DNA from: Verrucomicrobiota bacterium
GTDB taxonomy: Bacteria; Verrucomicrobiota; Verrucomicrobiia; Opitutales; Opitutaceae
Length of the DNA: 64,000 nt
Assembly (NCBI GenBank): GCA_023432225.1
Contig: JAEYUW010000040.1
Coordinates: 114,714-178,713, forward strand
Direction of reading: 5' to 3'
Shown one piece after another: positions 26,216 through 36,500 of the stretch (position 1 is the first letter of the stretch; every line of letters begins with the position of its first letter). The notes beneath the pieces are model-generated. The model searched no databases. It saw only the letters and a program-made list of their open reading frames with translations, and was not told where the DNA came from. The translations under genes and the position numbers were made by a program.

Positions 26216-27334
26216 GTGAATTCTGGGCCGAAAGACGAACTTTTCATCGGTGTGCTTTCGGGCACGAGCGTCGACGCGGTCGACGCCGCGCTGGTGCGTT
26301 TCGGGGAACGCGTGGAACTCGTGGCGACGCACACGCTGCCGTATCCGCCGGAGCTGAGCGCCGAGTTGCTGCGGCTCGCGGTGCCGGGAGAAAGCGAGAT
26401 CGACCGCCTCGGCAGCGCGGACGTGAGCGTCGGCCGGCATTTCGCCCAAGCGGTAAACGAGTTGATGGACACGGCCAACGTTTCGCGTGCGCGGGTGCGC
26501 GCGATCGGCAGTCACGGACAGACGGTGCGGCATCGGCCGCGACGCGCGGTGCCGTTCACGTTGCAGGTGGGCGATCCGAATGTGATCGCCGCGACGACGG
26601 GCGTGCCGGTGGTGGCGGATTTTCGGAGAAAAGACATGGCGCTCGGCGGCCAGGGTGCGCCGCTCGTGCCCGCGTTTCATGCGGCTATTTTCGGCAACGC
26701 GAGCGAGGCACGCGTCGTGGTGAACATCGGTGGCATCGCAAACATCACGGCGTTGCCGCTCGACGCGACAGCGCCGGTGCGCGGGTTCGACACGGGGCCG
26801 GGCAACACGCTGCTTGATGCGTGGTGTCGCCAGCATCGCGGCGAGCCGATGGATCGCGACGGGGCGTTCGCAGCGAGAGGACGCGTCGACGACAAATTGC
26901 TGCGCGAGTTGCTTGCGGATGAGTTTTTCGCGCAAGCGGCGCCGAAGAGCACAGGGCCGGAGTATTTTTCGCCAGCGTGGCTGGCCGCGCGCAGCAGCGG
27001 ATACGAAGCCGCTGATGTGCAAGCGACGCTCGTTGCGCTCACGGCGCAGAGCATCGCGGACGCGATTCGCGTATCGCTCGGCGGAGCGCACGCGGGCGTC
27101 TATATTTGCGGCGGTGGCGCGCGGAATCCGGTGCTCATGCGCGCGCTGCAGGAGCGCATGCCGGGTTGCCGCGTGGATTCGACGGCGGCGCTGGGTGTCG
27201 ATCCAGGCTGGGTCGAGGCGATGGCGTTCGCGTGGCTGGCGCGACAGCGGATGAATGGCGCGAACGGGAATTGTCCGGCGGTCACGGGCGCGGCGCGCGC
27301 GGCGGTGCTGGGTGGGGTTTGGGTTCCGGAGTAG
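26216..27334 (+). CDS. anmK: Anhydro-N-acetylmuramic acid kinase AnmK
   Basis: A 372-residue kinase of the ASKHA fold that hydrolyses and phosphorylates 1,6-anhydroMurNAc to MurNAc-6-P, the substrate of MurQ. Seen motifs: IGVLSGTSVDAVDAAL (phosphate 1), GSHGQTVRH, FRRKDMALGGQGAPLVPAFH, NIGGIANIT, GFDTGPGN and the C-terminal ICGGGARN. The GTG at 26216 is the start; an ATG alternative with the first SGTS motif does not exist upstream. The TAG stop codon is the GTAG terminus of the family A repeat at 27331. Confidence 0.94.
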   Translation: MNSGPKDELFIGVLSGTSVDAVDAALVRFGERVELVATHTLPYPPELSAELLRLAVPGESEIDRLGSADVSVGRHFAQAVNELMDTANVSRARVRAIGSHGQTVRHRPRRAVPFTLQVGDPNVIAATTGVPVVADFRRKDMALGGQGAPLVPAFHAAIFGNASEARVVVNIGGIANITALPLDATAPVRGFDTGPGNTLLDAWCRQHRGEPMDRDGAFAARGRVDDKLLRELLADEFFAQAAPKSTGPEYFSPAWLAARSSGYEAADVQATLVALTAQSIADAIRVSLGGAHAGVYICGGGARNPVLMRALQERMPGCRVDSTAALGVDPGWVEAMAFAWLARQRMNGANGNCPAVTGAARAAVLGGVWVPE

Positions 27335-27420
27335 GGCCGGCTTCAGCCGGTCCGATTGGATTTCCGCTCGGAGACCAGGCGCGCGAGTGCAGCAGCTGGT
27401 CCGGCTGAAGCCGGACCTAC
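27331..27420. repeat. Family A repeat supplying stop codons to both flanking genes
   Basis: GTAGGGCCGG, loop, CCGGTCC at 27331 and GGTCCGG, loop, CCGGACCTAC ending at 27420. The two genes converge on it. The TAG of the left terminus (27332-27334) ends anmK; the TAG of the right terminus read on the minus strand (27417-27419) ends the M20 peptidase gene. Confidence 0.92.
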
Positions 27421-28616
27421 CTCGGAAACGGAATTTCGCCACTCGCGAGGCGGTGCAGGAAGAGCGCCACGTTCTGCGCGCGCGGGACGATCGTGGTGAC
27501 GCGGCAGTATTCGCGGGCGCTGTGGAGGTGGTCGCCTTCGGGGCCGATGCCGTCGAAACACGGCAGGCCGGCCGCGCCGAGGAAATTGCCGTCGGAGGCG
27601 CCGCCGCCGTGGACCCAGTTGAAAGGTTTGATGCCCACGTCGGTCGCGGCGCGCTGGAATGCAGGGAACAGCTTCGCTTCGATCGCGTGGTTTTCCTTGG
27701 GCGGACGATTGAGCCAGAGGTTGAGGTCGAACTTCACCTCGTAGGCGGCAGCGATTTCGTCGGCGACGGCGCGCAAGCGCGCGAAGAGTTGGGGCTCGTC
27801 GCTCATTTGCGTGACGCGGAGGTCGAGCTCGGCCTGAGCGAAATCGGGGACGACGTTCGTGGCGGGTGAGCCGCCCTTGATGTTGCCGACGTTGACGAGC
27901 GTGCCGGGCAGCTCGGCGGGGATTTTCGAGGCGGCGAGAGCGAAGGCGGCGAGGCCGAGGATGGCGCTGCGGCCGTCGTTGGGGATCTTCGCGGCGTGCG
28001 CGGCGCGGCCGCGGCAGGTGACGATGGCGCCGCCGGTGCCTTTGCGCGAGTGGATGATGTCGCCGCTCGGACGCGCGGGTTCGAAGACGAAGCCGAAGTG
28101 ATTTCGTTTCGCCGCCTCTTCGAAATAGGCGCGCGTGCCGTGCGTGCCGGTTTCCTCGTCGGGGGTGAGGAGGATTTCCCAGCCGATTTGCGCGGCGTGC
28201 GAGGTTTGCTCGAAGGCTTGAAGCGCGGCGAGCAGCGTGACCAGGCCGCCCTTCATGTCCGTGACGCCGGGACCGTTCAGCGTGCCGTCCTCGAGCCAGC
28301 GGCAGGTTTGGAACGGATCGTCGGCGCCGTAGACGGTGTCGTAGTGGCCGCAGAGCAGAACCTGGAGCGGCGCGGAGGGGCGGAGACGGAAGCGGAGCGC
28401 TTTCACGCCGTCCGGATTGTAGCCGGGTGCGTCGGCGGTGAGTTCCTCAAAGGACGCGGCCGGAAACGCGCCGGCGAACGTCGCGCGGAGCTCGGCGGCC
28501 ATGCGCGCGAGGCCGGCGGCGTGATTGGAGCCGGAGTTGATGGCGGCCCAGCGTTCGAGCAAGGCGGTGAGTTCGGGGCCGCGGGCGGAAAGTGAAGAGA
28601 TGGAGGGCGGAATCAC
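27417..28616 (-). CDS. M20-family metallopeptidase (carboxypeptidase G2-like)
   Basis: A 399-residue zinc peptidase of the ArgE/DapE/CPG2 family. Metal and catalytic residues are in LCGHYDTVYG (His, Asp), GPGVTDMKGG (Asp), TPDEETGT (Glu-Glu pair), FEPARPSG and the C-terminal GDHLHSAREY. The dimerisation domain is in the middle (SRKGTGGAIVTCRGRAAH). There is no signal peptide, so the protein is cytoplasmic. In this cluster it is a good candidate for hydrolysing Ala-Glu or another murein dipeptide or acyl-glutamate, but this is inference. The start is GTG at 28616. Confidence 0.85.
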   Translation of the reverse strand: MIPPSISSLSARGPELTALLERWAAINSGSNHAAGLARMAAELRATFAGAFPAASFEELTADAPGYNPDGVKALRFRLRPSAPLQVLLCGHYDTVYGADDPFQTCRWLEDGTLNGPGVTDMKGGLVTLLAALQAFEQTSHAAQIGWEILLTPDEETGTHGTRAYFEEAAKRNHFGFVFEPARPSGDIIHSRKGTGGAIVTCRGRAAHAAKIPNDGRSAILGLAAFALAASKIPAELPGTLVNVGNIKGGSPATNVVPDFAQAELDLRVTQMSDEPQLFARLRAVADEIAAAYEVKFDLNLWLNRPPKENHAIEAKLFPAFQRAATDVGIKPFNWVHGGGASDGNFLGAAGLPCFDGIGPEGDHLHSAREYCRVTTIVPRAQNVALFLHRLASGEIPFPR

Positions 28617-29004
28617 GGAAGAAAGGAGCAGGACGAGGAGAAATTCAGTTAACCACTAATGGACACGAATAGACACTAATGAAAGGCGGACGCGCGCGGT
28701 AGCGCGAACGGGCGGATTGCCGTGCTCGGAAGCGATTTTTGACCACGATTGCACGGATGACACGGATCGAGGCCAGACCATCGCTCTCCGTCATTCTGAG
28801 TAGAGAGCAGAATCCGGAAGGACGCACGGTGCGAGGATGACTCGATGGCTGGCTCGCCTTCGGCGGCACTTCGCTTCGCTCAGGATGACAAGCTATGGTG
28901 TTCGTGGTTTTCATCCGTGTGATCCGTGCAATCCGTGGTGAAAGAAATCTTTCGTTCACCAGGAAGGCAGCGAGCGCGGGAAAGCATCCGCCAACTCTGG
29001 TCTT
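28617..29004. other. Gene-free stretch packed with dispersed repeats
   Basis: No gene is seen. It contains TTAACCACTAATGGACACGA near 28649, family F modules at about 28739 (GACCACGATTGCACGGATGA) and 28912-28941 (inverted, ATCCGTGGTGAA), and between them a unit with CGTCATTCTGAGTAGAGAGC ... TTCGCTCAGGATGACA. The nested layout suggests repeated insertion into repeats. Confidence 0.75.
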
Positions 29005-30111
29005 TCACTTTCCCATTGGGCTTCCCGAGGGGAGCGTGACGCGCGGGGCTTCGGGGCCGTCGAGTTGGCGGAGGTTGGCGAGCGGGTCGGCTGCGAGGCG
29101 GAGGAACTTGAAGCCGAGCAGGCGGGGCTTGCCGGCGGCGTCGCGTTCGACGTTGTGCGCAGTTTCGCGGGCGATGAACGCGGTGAGCGGCTCCTCGCGG
29201 ACCTTCGGCTCCGCGGAGTGGATGATGTGCAGCGCGCCGTCGGGGCCGTGCGCGACGAGGCCGACGTGGCCAATCCAGGCGTTGCCGCCGAAGATGTCGT
29301 TCACGGGCGCGCCTTTTTTGACGATGCCGCGAACGACTTCGATGATGTCGCCGTCTTGGAGCTGCGCGGCGAGCGTCGGCGCGTCGGCGTAAGGGAAGAA
29401 GGTGTCGCGGTGATCCTCGACCGGGATCGAGACGGTGAGCTTGTAGCGGTTTTTGAGGAAGCGAGCGCGGTCGATCTTCTCGTCGAATTTCACGGCGCGC
29501 GGGCCGGCGAGTTCGGTGGTGACGTCGCGCGCGAGCCAGCGGTTGGAGGGATTCCAGTCGGACTCGGTGAAATGGTTGCGCGTGACAACGCCGATCTGGC
29601 CGTCGCGGTAGCGGATGCGTTGGAGCAGGCGCATGAAGCCGGTCCAGTCGCGCGAGAGCGCCATCGCGAGCGTGTGCTCGGTGAAGACGAGACAATCGCT
29701 CTTGGTGAGACAGTAGAGCGGCTGCGGGTCGTGCGTCTCGAACGGCGCTTCGCCGAGCAGGTAGAGTTCGTAGGGTTGGCCGAGATTTTTGCGCGCGAGC
29801 TGGACGACGCGTTTGCGCAGATCGGGCTCGGTGGCGTGCAGGTGCGCGAGGTAGGCGCCGACTTCGGGCTCGGTGAATTGGTAGAGCGGAACGGCGGCGA
29901 GTTGCTCGAGAGGGCGCGGGGCGGATTCGGCAGCGGACGCGAGCGAGGCGGAGGAGAGGGTGAGGGCGAAAGTGAGGGCTAGTGCGGCGAGAAGTAGGGC
30001 CGGTCTTTGACCGGCCGATCCGGATGCTATTCGCGAATTCGACACGCGAACGGAAACGCAGCTGGGCCGGTTGAAGACCGGCCCTACTTCGGAGCGGAGG
30101 CTATGCAACAT
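29005..30111 (-). CDS. DUF1460 NlpC/P60-like murein amidase
   Basis: A 368-residue exported protein with a DUF1460 (PF07313) domain. Members with known structure are NlpC/P60-type cysteine amidases acting on the MurNAc-L-Ala bond. The catalytic cysteine is in CLTKSDCLVF (Cys140); RNHFTESDWN and the histidine of WIGHVGLVAHG follow. The start MLHSLRSEV at 30111 is chosen; the longer frame from 30279 runs back through a terminator. Residues 9-40 are encoded by the family A repeat at 29994-30087 and directly precede the hydrophobic signal segment (LLLAALALTFALTLSS). Confidence 0.85.
   Translation of the reverse strand: MLHSLRSEVGPVFNRPSCVSVRVSNSRIASGSAGQRPALLLAALALTFALTLSSASLASAAESAPRPLEQLAAVPLYQFTEPEVGAYLAHLHATEPDLRKRVVQLARKNLGQPYELYLLGEAPFETHDPQPLYCLTKSDCLVFTEHTLAMALSRDWTGFMRLLQRIRYRDGQIGVVTRNHFTESDWNPSNRWLARDVTTELAGPRAVKFDEKIDRARFLKNRYKLTVSIPVEDHRDTFFPYADAPTLAAQLQDGDIIEVVRGIVKKGAPVNDIFGGNAWIGHVGLVAHGPDGALHIIHSAEPKVREEPLTAFIARETAHNVERDAAGKPRLLGFKFLRLAADPLANLRQLDGPEAPRVTLPSGSPMGK
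29994..30087. repeat. Paired-hairpin repeat, family A, inside a coding region
   Basis: GTAGGGCCGG, loop, CCGGCC at 29994 and GGGCCGG, loop, CCGGCCCTAC ending at 30087. The complete unit is read in frame as residues 9-40 of the DUF1460 protein. Confidence 0.9.
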
Positions 30112-30150
30112 GGGGAAAAAGAAAAAGGGGCGATCCACGTGGATCGCCCC
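30112..30150 (-). terminator. Rho-independent terminator after TonB receptor 1
   Basis: A perfect palindrome at 30127-30150 with 12-bp arms (GGGGCGATCCAC and its complement). On the minus strand it is followed by TTTTTCTTTTT. It lies 46 bp after the receptor stop codon and just before the DUF1460 start. Confidence 0.93.
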
Positions 30151-30196
30151 GGTGAGAGTGACGGAACGCGGGCGCGGAGCACGCGTTTTCTTCCGA

Positions 30197-33124
30197 TCAG
30201 AACAGCTTGTATTCGACCGAGAGCGTGAACGAGCGGCCGCGCGGATCGGTGATGCGGGGTTCCCACGAGCTGCCGGCACCCGTGTTGGTGTCGTAGGCGA
30301 TGGAGAACGGCGGATCCTCGTCGAAGAGGTTCTTGATGCCCGCGATGATCGTCACGTCCTTGCTCCAGCGGTAGGTGAGGCTGGCGTTGTAGGTGACGTA
30401 TTCGCCGACCTTCGGGTTGTATTCGGTGGCTTTGGCGGCGTAGAGGCCGTTGGCGATGCCTGGCGGGACGTAGTCCATGTAGCCGGAGCGGAAGAGCTGG
30501 CTGATGCGACCGGTCCACTTGCCTTTGCGGTAGGAGACGGCGGCGGTGTATTTCCACTTCAGGCCGATATCGGAGGCGCGGGTGAAGCGGCCGACCTCGC
30601 TGTTGCCCCACGGGGCGGACGCGATGAGGCGGGAACGTTTCTTGAGGAGTTGCGAAACGTTCACGTCGCCGACGATCTTGCCGCCGAAGAGGTCGAACTC
30701 GCCGCGACCGGTGTATTCGATGCCGCTGGTCTCGGTGGCGCCGGCGTTAAGTGGGCGCATGTCGAGCTTCGTGATCTGGCCGGAGGCATTGCGGATGACG
30801 CGATCGGGGAAGAGCGTGTGATTCGCGAGCAGCACGGAAGCGCTGGCGAGCGATTGAATGGTGCCGTCGCGGTCAACTGACCACCAGTCGACGCCGAGCG
30901 TGATGTTTTTGATCGGCGAGATGACCACGCCGTAGGAGAGCATGTCGGCCTCCTCCGGTTGCAGGTCGGCCTTGCCGCCGTTGATGATATTCAGGCTGTT
31001 GGCGGGAATGGCGGCGCCATTGGTGGGATCGACGAGATCGGCGCCCGAGTAGGCGGATTCGAAGGCGGGGTCGAACTGCTGCTTGAACGTCGGCACACGG
31101 AAGCCGGTGCTGTAGGAACCGCGGAAGAGAATTTTGTCGGTCGGCGTGATGCGCAGGGTGACCTTCGGGTTCGTGGTGGCACCGAAGCCGGTGTATTCGT
31201 CGCGGCGACCGGCGAGGTTGAGGTCGACGCCTTTGATGACCGGCACCTGGAGTTCGGCGAACACGGCCTTCACGGTGCGGCTGAGCGTGCCGACGGTGGC
31301 GAGGGCGTTGTCGAAGGGAGCGTTGAAGACGTAGTTTTGGACATCGGTCGGCGTCGCATACGCAGCGCTGGCGCCGTTGAACTGATATTCCTCTTTGCGG
31401 ACGTCGGCGCCGACGGCGGCGTAGATCGTGCCCGCGGGCAGCTGCCAGACCGGACCGGACGCGGTGAAGTCGAACGTCGTGGTGGTGAACTTGCCGCCGT
31501 AGAGTTGGACGCCATCGGCGCGGGTTTTCTCGAGCGCGGCCATCGCTTCGGGCGTTTGCGTGTAGCTGAAGGGGCTGACGACGCCGGTGTTGATCAGGGC
31601 CGCGAAGGGATAGGCGTAGAAGTAGCCGCTGATGAGCTTCGATTTGCTCTCACTCTGTGCTTGGGCGAGGGCGGTGCGGTATTCCCAGTCGCGCAGGAAC
31701 GGAATCGGGCCTTCGAGGCCGGCGAGAAAGCGGCGGGTATCGCTGATGGTGCGGATTTCGCGGTTGCCGAGGGGCATGGCGCGCCAGCGGAAGGCGATCG
31801 GTTGGCCGTAGTTGATCACACTGGACGGGAAGTAGGCGATCAGGGCTTGGTAGACGCGGTTGTAGTCGGCGCCGGTGCTCGGGTAGGCGAGATTGAGGAA
31901 CGGCAGGCTGGCCGAGGTGGGGGACGAGGAGGTGCCGCTGGTGATTTGGTTCGGCGAGAAGCTCTTGGTGGAATCGGAGCGGCCGATGACGGCTTCGGCG
32001 ATGACGAGGTGCTCGCCGATTTTATAGGAGCCGCGGCCCACGAAGTTCGTGTTCTTGACCGGTTGCTGGAGCGCAGCGGCGCGACCAGTGTCCCACGCGG
32101 AAGCGTATTTCGCGGACGGGGAGTTCCAGAGCAGTTCCTCATACGGCCCCATGCCGTCGAGACCGGCGTAGCCGGAGGTATTCGTCGGCAGGTCGATGAT
32201 GTTGATGCCACCGTTCAGATTCGTGAGGGTGGAGCCGGCGGCCGGATCGGCGGGACCCGCGCCACGACCGGTGGTGTTGAGGTTGTCGCGGCTGATGATC
32301 GTGTAGAGCGTGGAGATCGGGAAGATCGTCGCGATCGGGGTGCCGCGAGTATCGGGCGAGATGCCGCGCGCGGGCTGGAAGGTATTGACGAAGTCGCGCT
32401 GGTCGCCGCGGAGCATCTTGTGGTCGGCGAGTGCAAGGGACGCCATGATGTTCCAACCGTCCTTGTGGAGGCTGCCCCAGCCGCCGACGAGCGAGTAGCG
32501 GAAGATGTTGCCGCCGCCCGCCTCGGTAATGTCGGAAGAGGCGTTCGCCACGAGGCCGCGGAAATCGGTTTTCGTGATGAAGTTGATGACGCCGCCGACG
32601 GCGTCGGTGCCGTAGATGGCGGAGGCGCCGTCCTTGAGGACTTCGACGCGCTCGATGGCGGCAAACGGGATCGAATTGAGGTCGACCACGCCGCCGTTGA
32701 GGCCGTGCGAGGCGACGCGGCGACCGTTGAGGAGGACGAGCGTGGCGTTTGAGCCTTGGCCGCGGAGATTGGCGGCGGTGGCGCCATTGTTGCCGCGCTG
32801 GGCGCCGGCGACGACGTCGGCGTTCGACGCGAGATTGTCGAGGCCGTTGCCGTTAATGTTTAGATTCATGATCAGCTGCTCGGCGCTGGCGATGCCCTCT
32901 TGCTGGAGGTCCAGCTGCGTGAAGACAGAGATCGGTAGCGCACCTTCGTCGGCGGGGCGCTTGATGGAGGAGCCGGTGACGACGAATTTCTCGAGTTTGA
33001 CGGCGTCGTCTTTCTTTTCGTCGGTCGCAGCGGGGGCGGTCTGGCCCATCGCGGTGGAGGCGGCCATGCTGGCGGCGAGAGCCGCGAGACAGAGGTAACG
33101 ACTCCGGAGGTAACGTGCGTTCAT
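30197..33124 (-). CDS. TonB-dependent outer-membrane receptor 1
   Basis: A 975-residue outer-membrane transporter. The N-terminal signal peptide ends near AMGQTAPA. A TonB-box-like segment LEKFVVTGSSIKR precedes the plug domain, whose conserved parts are ANLRGQGSNATLVLLNGRR and RVEVLKDGASAIYGTDAVGGVINFITK. The rest is a beta-barrel ending in an aromatic-type terminus (FTLSVEYKLF). It would import a substrate too large for porins; the cluster suggests murein fragments, but the ligand cannot be read from sequence. The start MNARYLRSRY at 33124 is preferred to 33169. Confidence 0.93.
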   Translation of the reverse strand: MNARYLRSRYLCLAALAASMAASTAMGQTAPAATDEKKDDAVKLEKFVVTGSSIKRPADEGALPISVFTQLDLQQEGIASAEQLIMNLNINGNGLDNLASNADVVAGAQRGNNGATAANLRGQGSNATLVLLNGRRVASHGLNGGVVDLNSIPFAAIERVEVLKDGASAIYGTDAVGGVINFITKTDFRGLVANASSDITEAGGGNIFRYSLVGGWGSLHKDGWNIMASLALADHKMLRGDQRDFVNTFQPARGISPDTRGTPIATIFPISTLYTIISRDNLNTTGRGAGPADPAAGSTLTNLNGGINIIDLPTNTSGYAGLDGMGPYEELLWNSPSAKYASAWDTGRAAALQQPVKNTNFVGRGSYKIGEHLVIAEAVIGRSDSTKSFSPNQITSGTSSSPTSASLPFLNLAYPSTGADYNRVYQALIAYFPSSVINYGQPIAFRWRAMPLGNREIRTISDTRRFLAGLEGPIPFLRDWEYRTALAQAQSESKSKLISGYFYAYPFAALINTGVVSPFSYTQTPEAMAALEKTRADGVQLYGGKFTTTTFDFTASGPVWQLPAGTIYAAVGADVRKEEYQFNGASAAYATPTDVQNYVFNAPFDNALATVGTLSRTVKAVFAELQVPVIKGVDLNLAGRRDEYTGFGATTNPKVTLRITPTDKILFRGSYSTGFRVPTFKQQFDPAFESAYSGADLVDPTNGAAIPANSLNIINGGKADLQPEEADMLSYGVVISPIKNITLGVDWWSVDRDGTIQSLASASVLLANHTLFPDRVIRNASGQITKLDMRPLNAGATETSGIEYTGRGEFDLFGGKIVGDVNVSQLLKKRSRLIASAPWGNSEVGRFTRASDIGLKWKYTAAVSYRKGKWTGRISQLFRSGYMDYVPPGIANGLYAAKATEYNPKVGEYVTYNASLTYRWSKDVTIIAGIKNLFDEDPPFSIAYDTNTGAGSSWEPRITDPRGRSFTLSVEYKLF

Positions 33125-33450
33125 ACGGTGCGTGTGTTGGGTGTGGACTGGCCCACACGGACAAAGCACGCGTAGCGTTCCGCGCAGCTGGCCCGTGGGT
33201 GTGTGTTCGCGGCTCGTGTGCAGCGGGCCGCGGCGAGGTGTTTAGCGTAAGTCGGCGGCGCTCCAAGCAGAATCCTTGCCCGTCACATGGGCCAAAAGGA
33301 GAGGAGTGCGCGGAAATAAGCGGCCGGATTTTCGTGGAGAAGCGGCGCGCATTTTCAGCCACGACGTGGCGACGCCGGACGCCCGCGCCCGACACGGGCG
33401 CACGTCTCTCGTGGGCGCTGAAGACAGCGGCAGGCGCCTTGCTGCGGGCA
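33125..33450. other. Upstream region of TonB receptor 1
   Basis: About 325 bp between the two receptor genes. No gene is supported, and the long opposite-strand frame here is a shadow. The 29-bp motif found upstream of receptor 2 and nagB is not seen. It must contain the promoter for receptor 1, but no convincing -35/-10 pair was found. Confidence 0.55.
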
Positions 33451-33479
33451 AAAAAGGGCGCTCCGTGAAGGAGCGCCCG
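33451..33479 (-). terminator. Rho-independent terminator after TonB receptor 2
   Basis: A hairpin with 9-bp arms (GGGCGCTCC / GGAGCGCCC) and loop GTGAA at 33457-33479. On the minus strand it is followed by TTTTTT at 33456-33451. It is 22 bp beyond the stop codon of receptor 2, so the two receptors are separate transcription units. Confidence 0.93.
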
Positions 33480-33500
33480 GGGAGTGGAAATGATGATCGA

Positions 33501-36500
33501 TCAGAACTGGCCGCTGATGCCGAAGTTCACGGTCACGTCGGACAGGTAGACCAGGCGCATGCGCGACGGGATCGAGCGGTAGGCAACCGGGCCGTCCTGC
33601 GTGATGTTGTTGCAGTCGACGAACAGCGTCATGTTCGGGTTCAGACGGTAGGTCATGCCGACGTTGTAGGTCGTCAGATCGGTGCGGTAGAGGCGCGCCG
33701 GCGCGGGTGTGAGCGGCGAGACCGGCTCGACGCCGGCGCCGCTGATGTGTTCGCCGGTATAGCTGACGCCGGCGGACGCGCCGAAGTCCTTGTAGTTATA
33801 CGTGAGGCGCATGTTGCCGGTCTCAGGAATGAAGCCCGGAACGTCGTTCGGCGCGATCTCGGTGGCGGCGCCAAAATTGCCGGTCGTGCGCAGCCAGGTG
33901 TAGTTCGCGGAGAAGCCGAGGCCCTTCAGCAGGCCGGGCAGGAACGTGAAGCGCTGGCGGTAATCGAATTCCCAGCCTTGCAGGTCGGCCGAGCCGGCGT
34001 TGGTGGCGGCAGTGAGCGTGTAGCCGGCGAAGTTGCCCTCGAAGCCGTTGTCCAGACCGGTGCCAATCTTCTCGGCGAGCGTCTGGTTGATGATGTAGTC
34101 CTTGATCTTCTTCTGGAAGACACCGAACGAGACCACGCCGCCGGTCTTCGGGTAATACTCGAGCTTGAGGTCGATGTTCTTCGCGTATTGCGGCTTCAGC
34201 GCGGGGTTGCCGGCGGTGACGGTTTGGTTCGCATCGCTGTAGCTGATCGCGGGCACGAGTTGCGCGAGAGTCGGGCGACCATAGCTGGTGGACCAGCTGG
34301 CGCGCGCCTTGAGGTTCGGCGTGATCTCGTAGGCAAAGTGGATGCTCGGGAAGAAGCTGTCGGTCGTGCCTTTCGTCGTGTGCGGGAGATAGTCGATCGC
34401 CGCACGCTTGACGGGATCGGGCTCGACGGTGGCGGAGGTGGAGAAGCGCTTCACGTAGTTGAACGTGTTGACTTGGACCGCTTCGAAGCGCGTGCCACCG
34501 AGGACGGTGAGTTTGCCCCATTTGGTCGAGGCTTGGACGTAACCGGAATCGACGCCTTCCTCGAAGATGCGGCGGTTGGTGTAGGGCTGTTGTGCCGCGT
34601 AGACGAGGTCCTCAGTCCACTTGGTGGTGTCGCCGAGATCCTTGCTGACGGCGACGGGATCGAAGACCGGGATGCGCTGGCCGTTGCCGTTCTTCACTTC
34701 GAAGGGTGTGAGCTCCATCAGCGCGTAGCCGGTGAGCGGGATCTGGGCGTTGGCGAGGGAACCGGGCGCGGGCGCGGAGTCGACGTTGCGGTTCCAGCGG
34801 CGCGGGTTGACTTGGAAGTTGTTCACGCGGCGATTGACGGTGTCGGCGCCGGCTTTGACGACGATGGGGAGCGCGGTGGGCAGCGTGTAAGTGGCGTTGA
34901 ACGTGCCGGTGACTTCGTTGGTGCGCGTGACGGTGTCGCGTTTCGTGAAGACGATGTTCGAGGTGTAGCTGGCGGGGTTCCACACGCTGTTGCCGGCGGT
35001 CTGGGTGAAGACCTGGCCATTGAGGTCGGACTTATCGAGGATGAAGCCGATATTGTCGGCGCGCATCGTGAGCTGGCCGCCCTGGCGATCGCGGCCGGCG
35101 GCGGAGTGCCAGCGCGTGTTGCTCCAACGCAGCGCGTAATCGAGCTTGAGCGCGCCGAGGTCGTGCTCGCCGACGAAGGTGCCGGTGGGGTTCTTGCTGT
35201 AGAAACCGAAGCGCCACATATCGAGATCCATGCGGGTGGCGCCGGCGGTGCCGGTCTGGCGGAGTTCGGTGCGGTTTTCGGTGAAGCCGGGGAGAATCGA
35301 GGCGGTGCCGGTCGTGCCGACGGTGGTGTTGCCGAGCGGGTCGATCTTCACGCGATCGTAGTAGGGCTCGGAGCCGGCGTTGTAGAGGAAGCGCAGCGAG
35401 AAGGTGGTGCGCGGCGAGAGGCGGTAGTCGGCGCGGATGTTCACGCCGGTGATGAAGCGGGTGTTCTGGCCGGCCTGCGTGGTGTAATCGTTGAACGCCG
35501 GCGTGACAGCCGGGTCGGTCGTGGCCTGATAGAAAAAGCTGTCGTAAACCATCATGTTCACGATCTCGGACTGCGAGGCGTTGATGGTGATGCCGAGATT
35601 GTTCGTGCCGCCGAGAACGTCGAAGCGCTCCTGATACGAGAAGCTCGTGATGGGCTGGATCGGGTGGTTTTTGCGTTGTGTGCTGCGGTCGGACCACGGC
35701 GCGGACATGCGGGCGCCGACGCTGTAGGTGACGCGGCGCTTTTCCTTCATCGCCATCGGCGAACGGGTCTTGAGGTTGAGCTGGCCACCGAGCGAGTCGG
35801 CGCGCTTGTCGGGCGTCTGGCCGGCGATGACTTCGATCTGCTCGTAGTTCGCCGCGGAGAAGGAGTGCAGCGTGGCGCTGCGACCGTCGCCGCCGACGCC
35901 GGTGGTGGGCAGGCCATCGACGTTCAGGCGCGTGTAGCTCGAAGGCATGCCGCGCACGCTGACGTTGTTGATGAGGTTATCTTCATCGATCGTGAACGAG
36001 ATGCCGGGCAGGCGGGAGAAGAGTTCGCCGATGTTCTGGGTCGGCAACACGCCCCATTCGTCGAGCGCGACGACGTTCTTCACGTTCGAAGCATTGCGTT
36101 GCTGCGTGACGGAGAGCGCCTGGCCTTCCTTGACGGTCTGCACCGTGAAGGCTTCCAACTGCACGATGTCGGAAGTCTCCATCGTCAGCGTCAGGTCGGA
36201 CGCGCCACCGGCTGAGACGACGATCTCCTGCGTGAGATCCTTGAATCCCGAGTAGGACGCGGTCACCTGCGCGTTGCCGGTGGGAACGTCGAAAATGACA
36301 AAACGACCGCTCTCATCCGTGAAGCCGGAACGGCCTTGCACGGTCACCTGCGCGCCTTGCAGGGCGTTGCCGGTGCTTTTGCTGACGACAGTGCCGGCGA
36401 CGCGGCCGATGTCCGCCGCGAACGCACCGAGCGTCAGGACAGCGGAAACGAAGAGGCTCATTGCGACGCGCAATAGCCGGAGAGACGGAGTGCGACTCAC

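Noticed and set aside
20730..28941. A CRISPR array suggested by the repeated CACGGAT modules
   Set aside because: Repeats are inverted, uneven in spacing and scattered; there are no regular spacers and no cas genes.
30959..32752. 597-codon open frame opposite TonB receptor 1
   Set aside because: Antisense shadow without a ribosome-binding site or recognisable motif.
33276..36215. Very long open frame (about 980 codons) opposite TonB receptor 2
   Set aside because: It is antisense to a clear receptor gene, has low-complexity Arg/Gly/Val-rich sequence and no domain. Long antisense frames are expected at this GC content.
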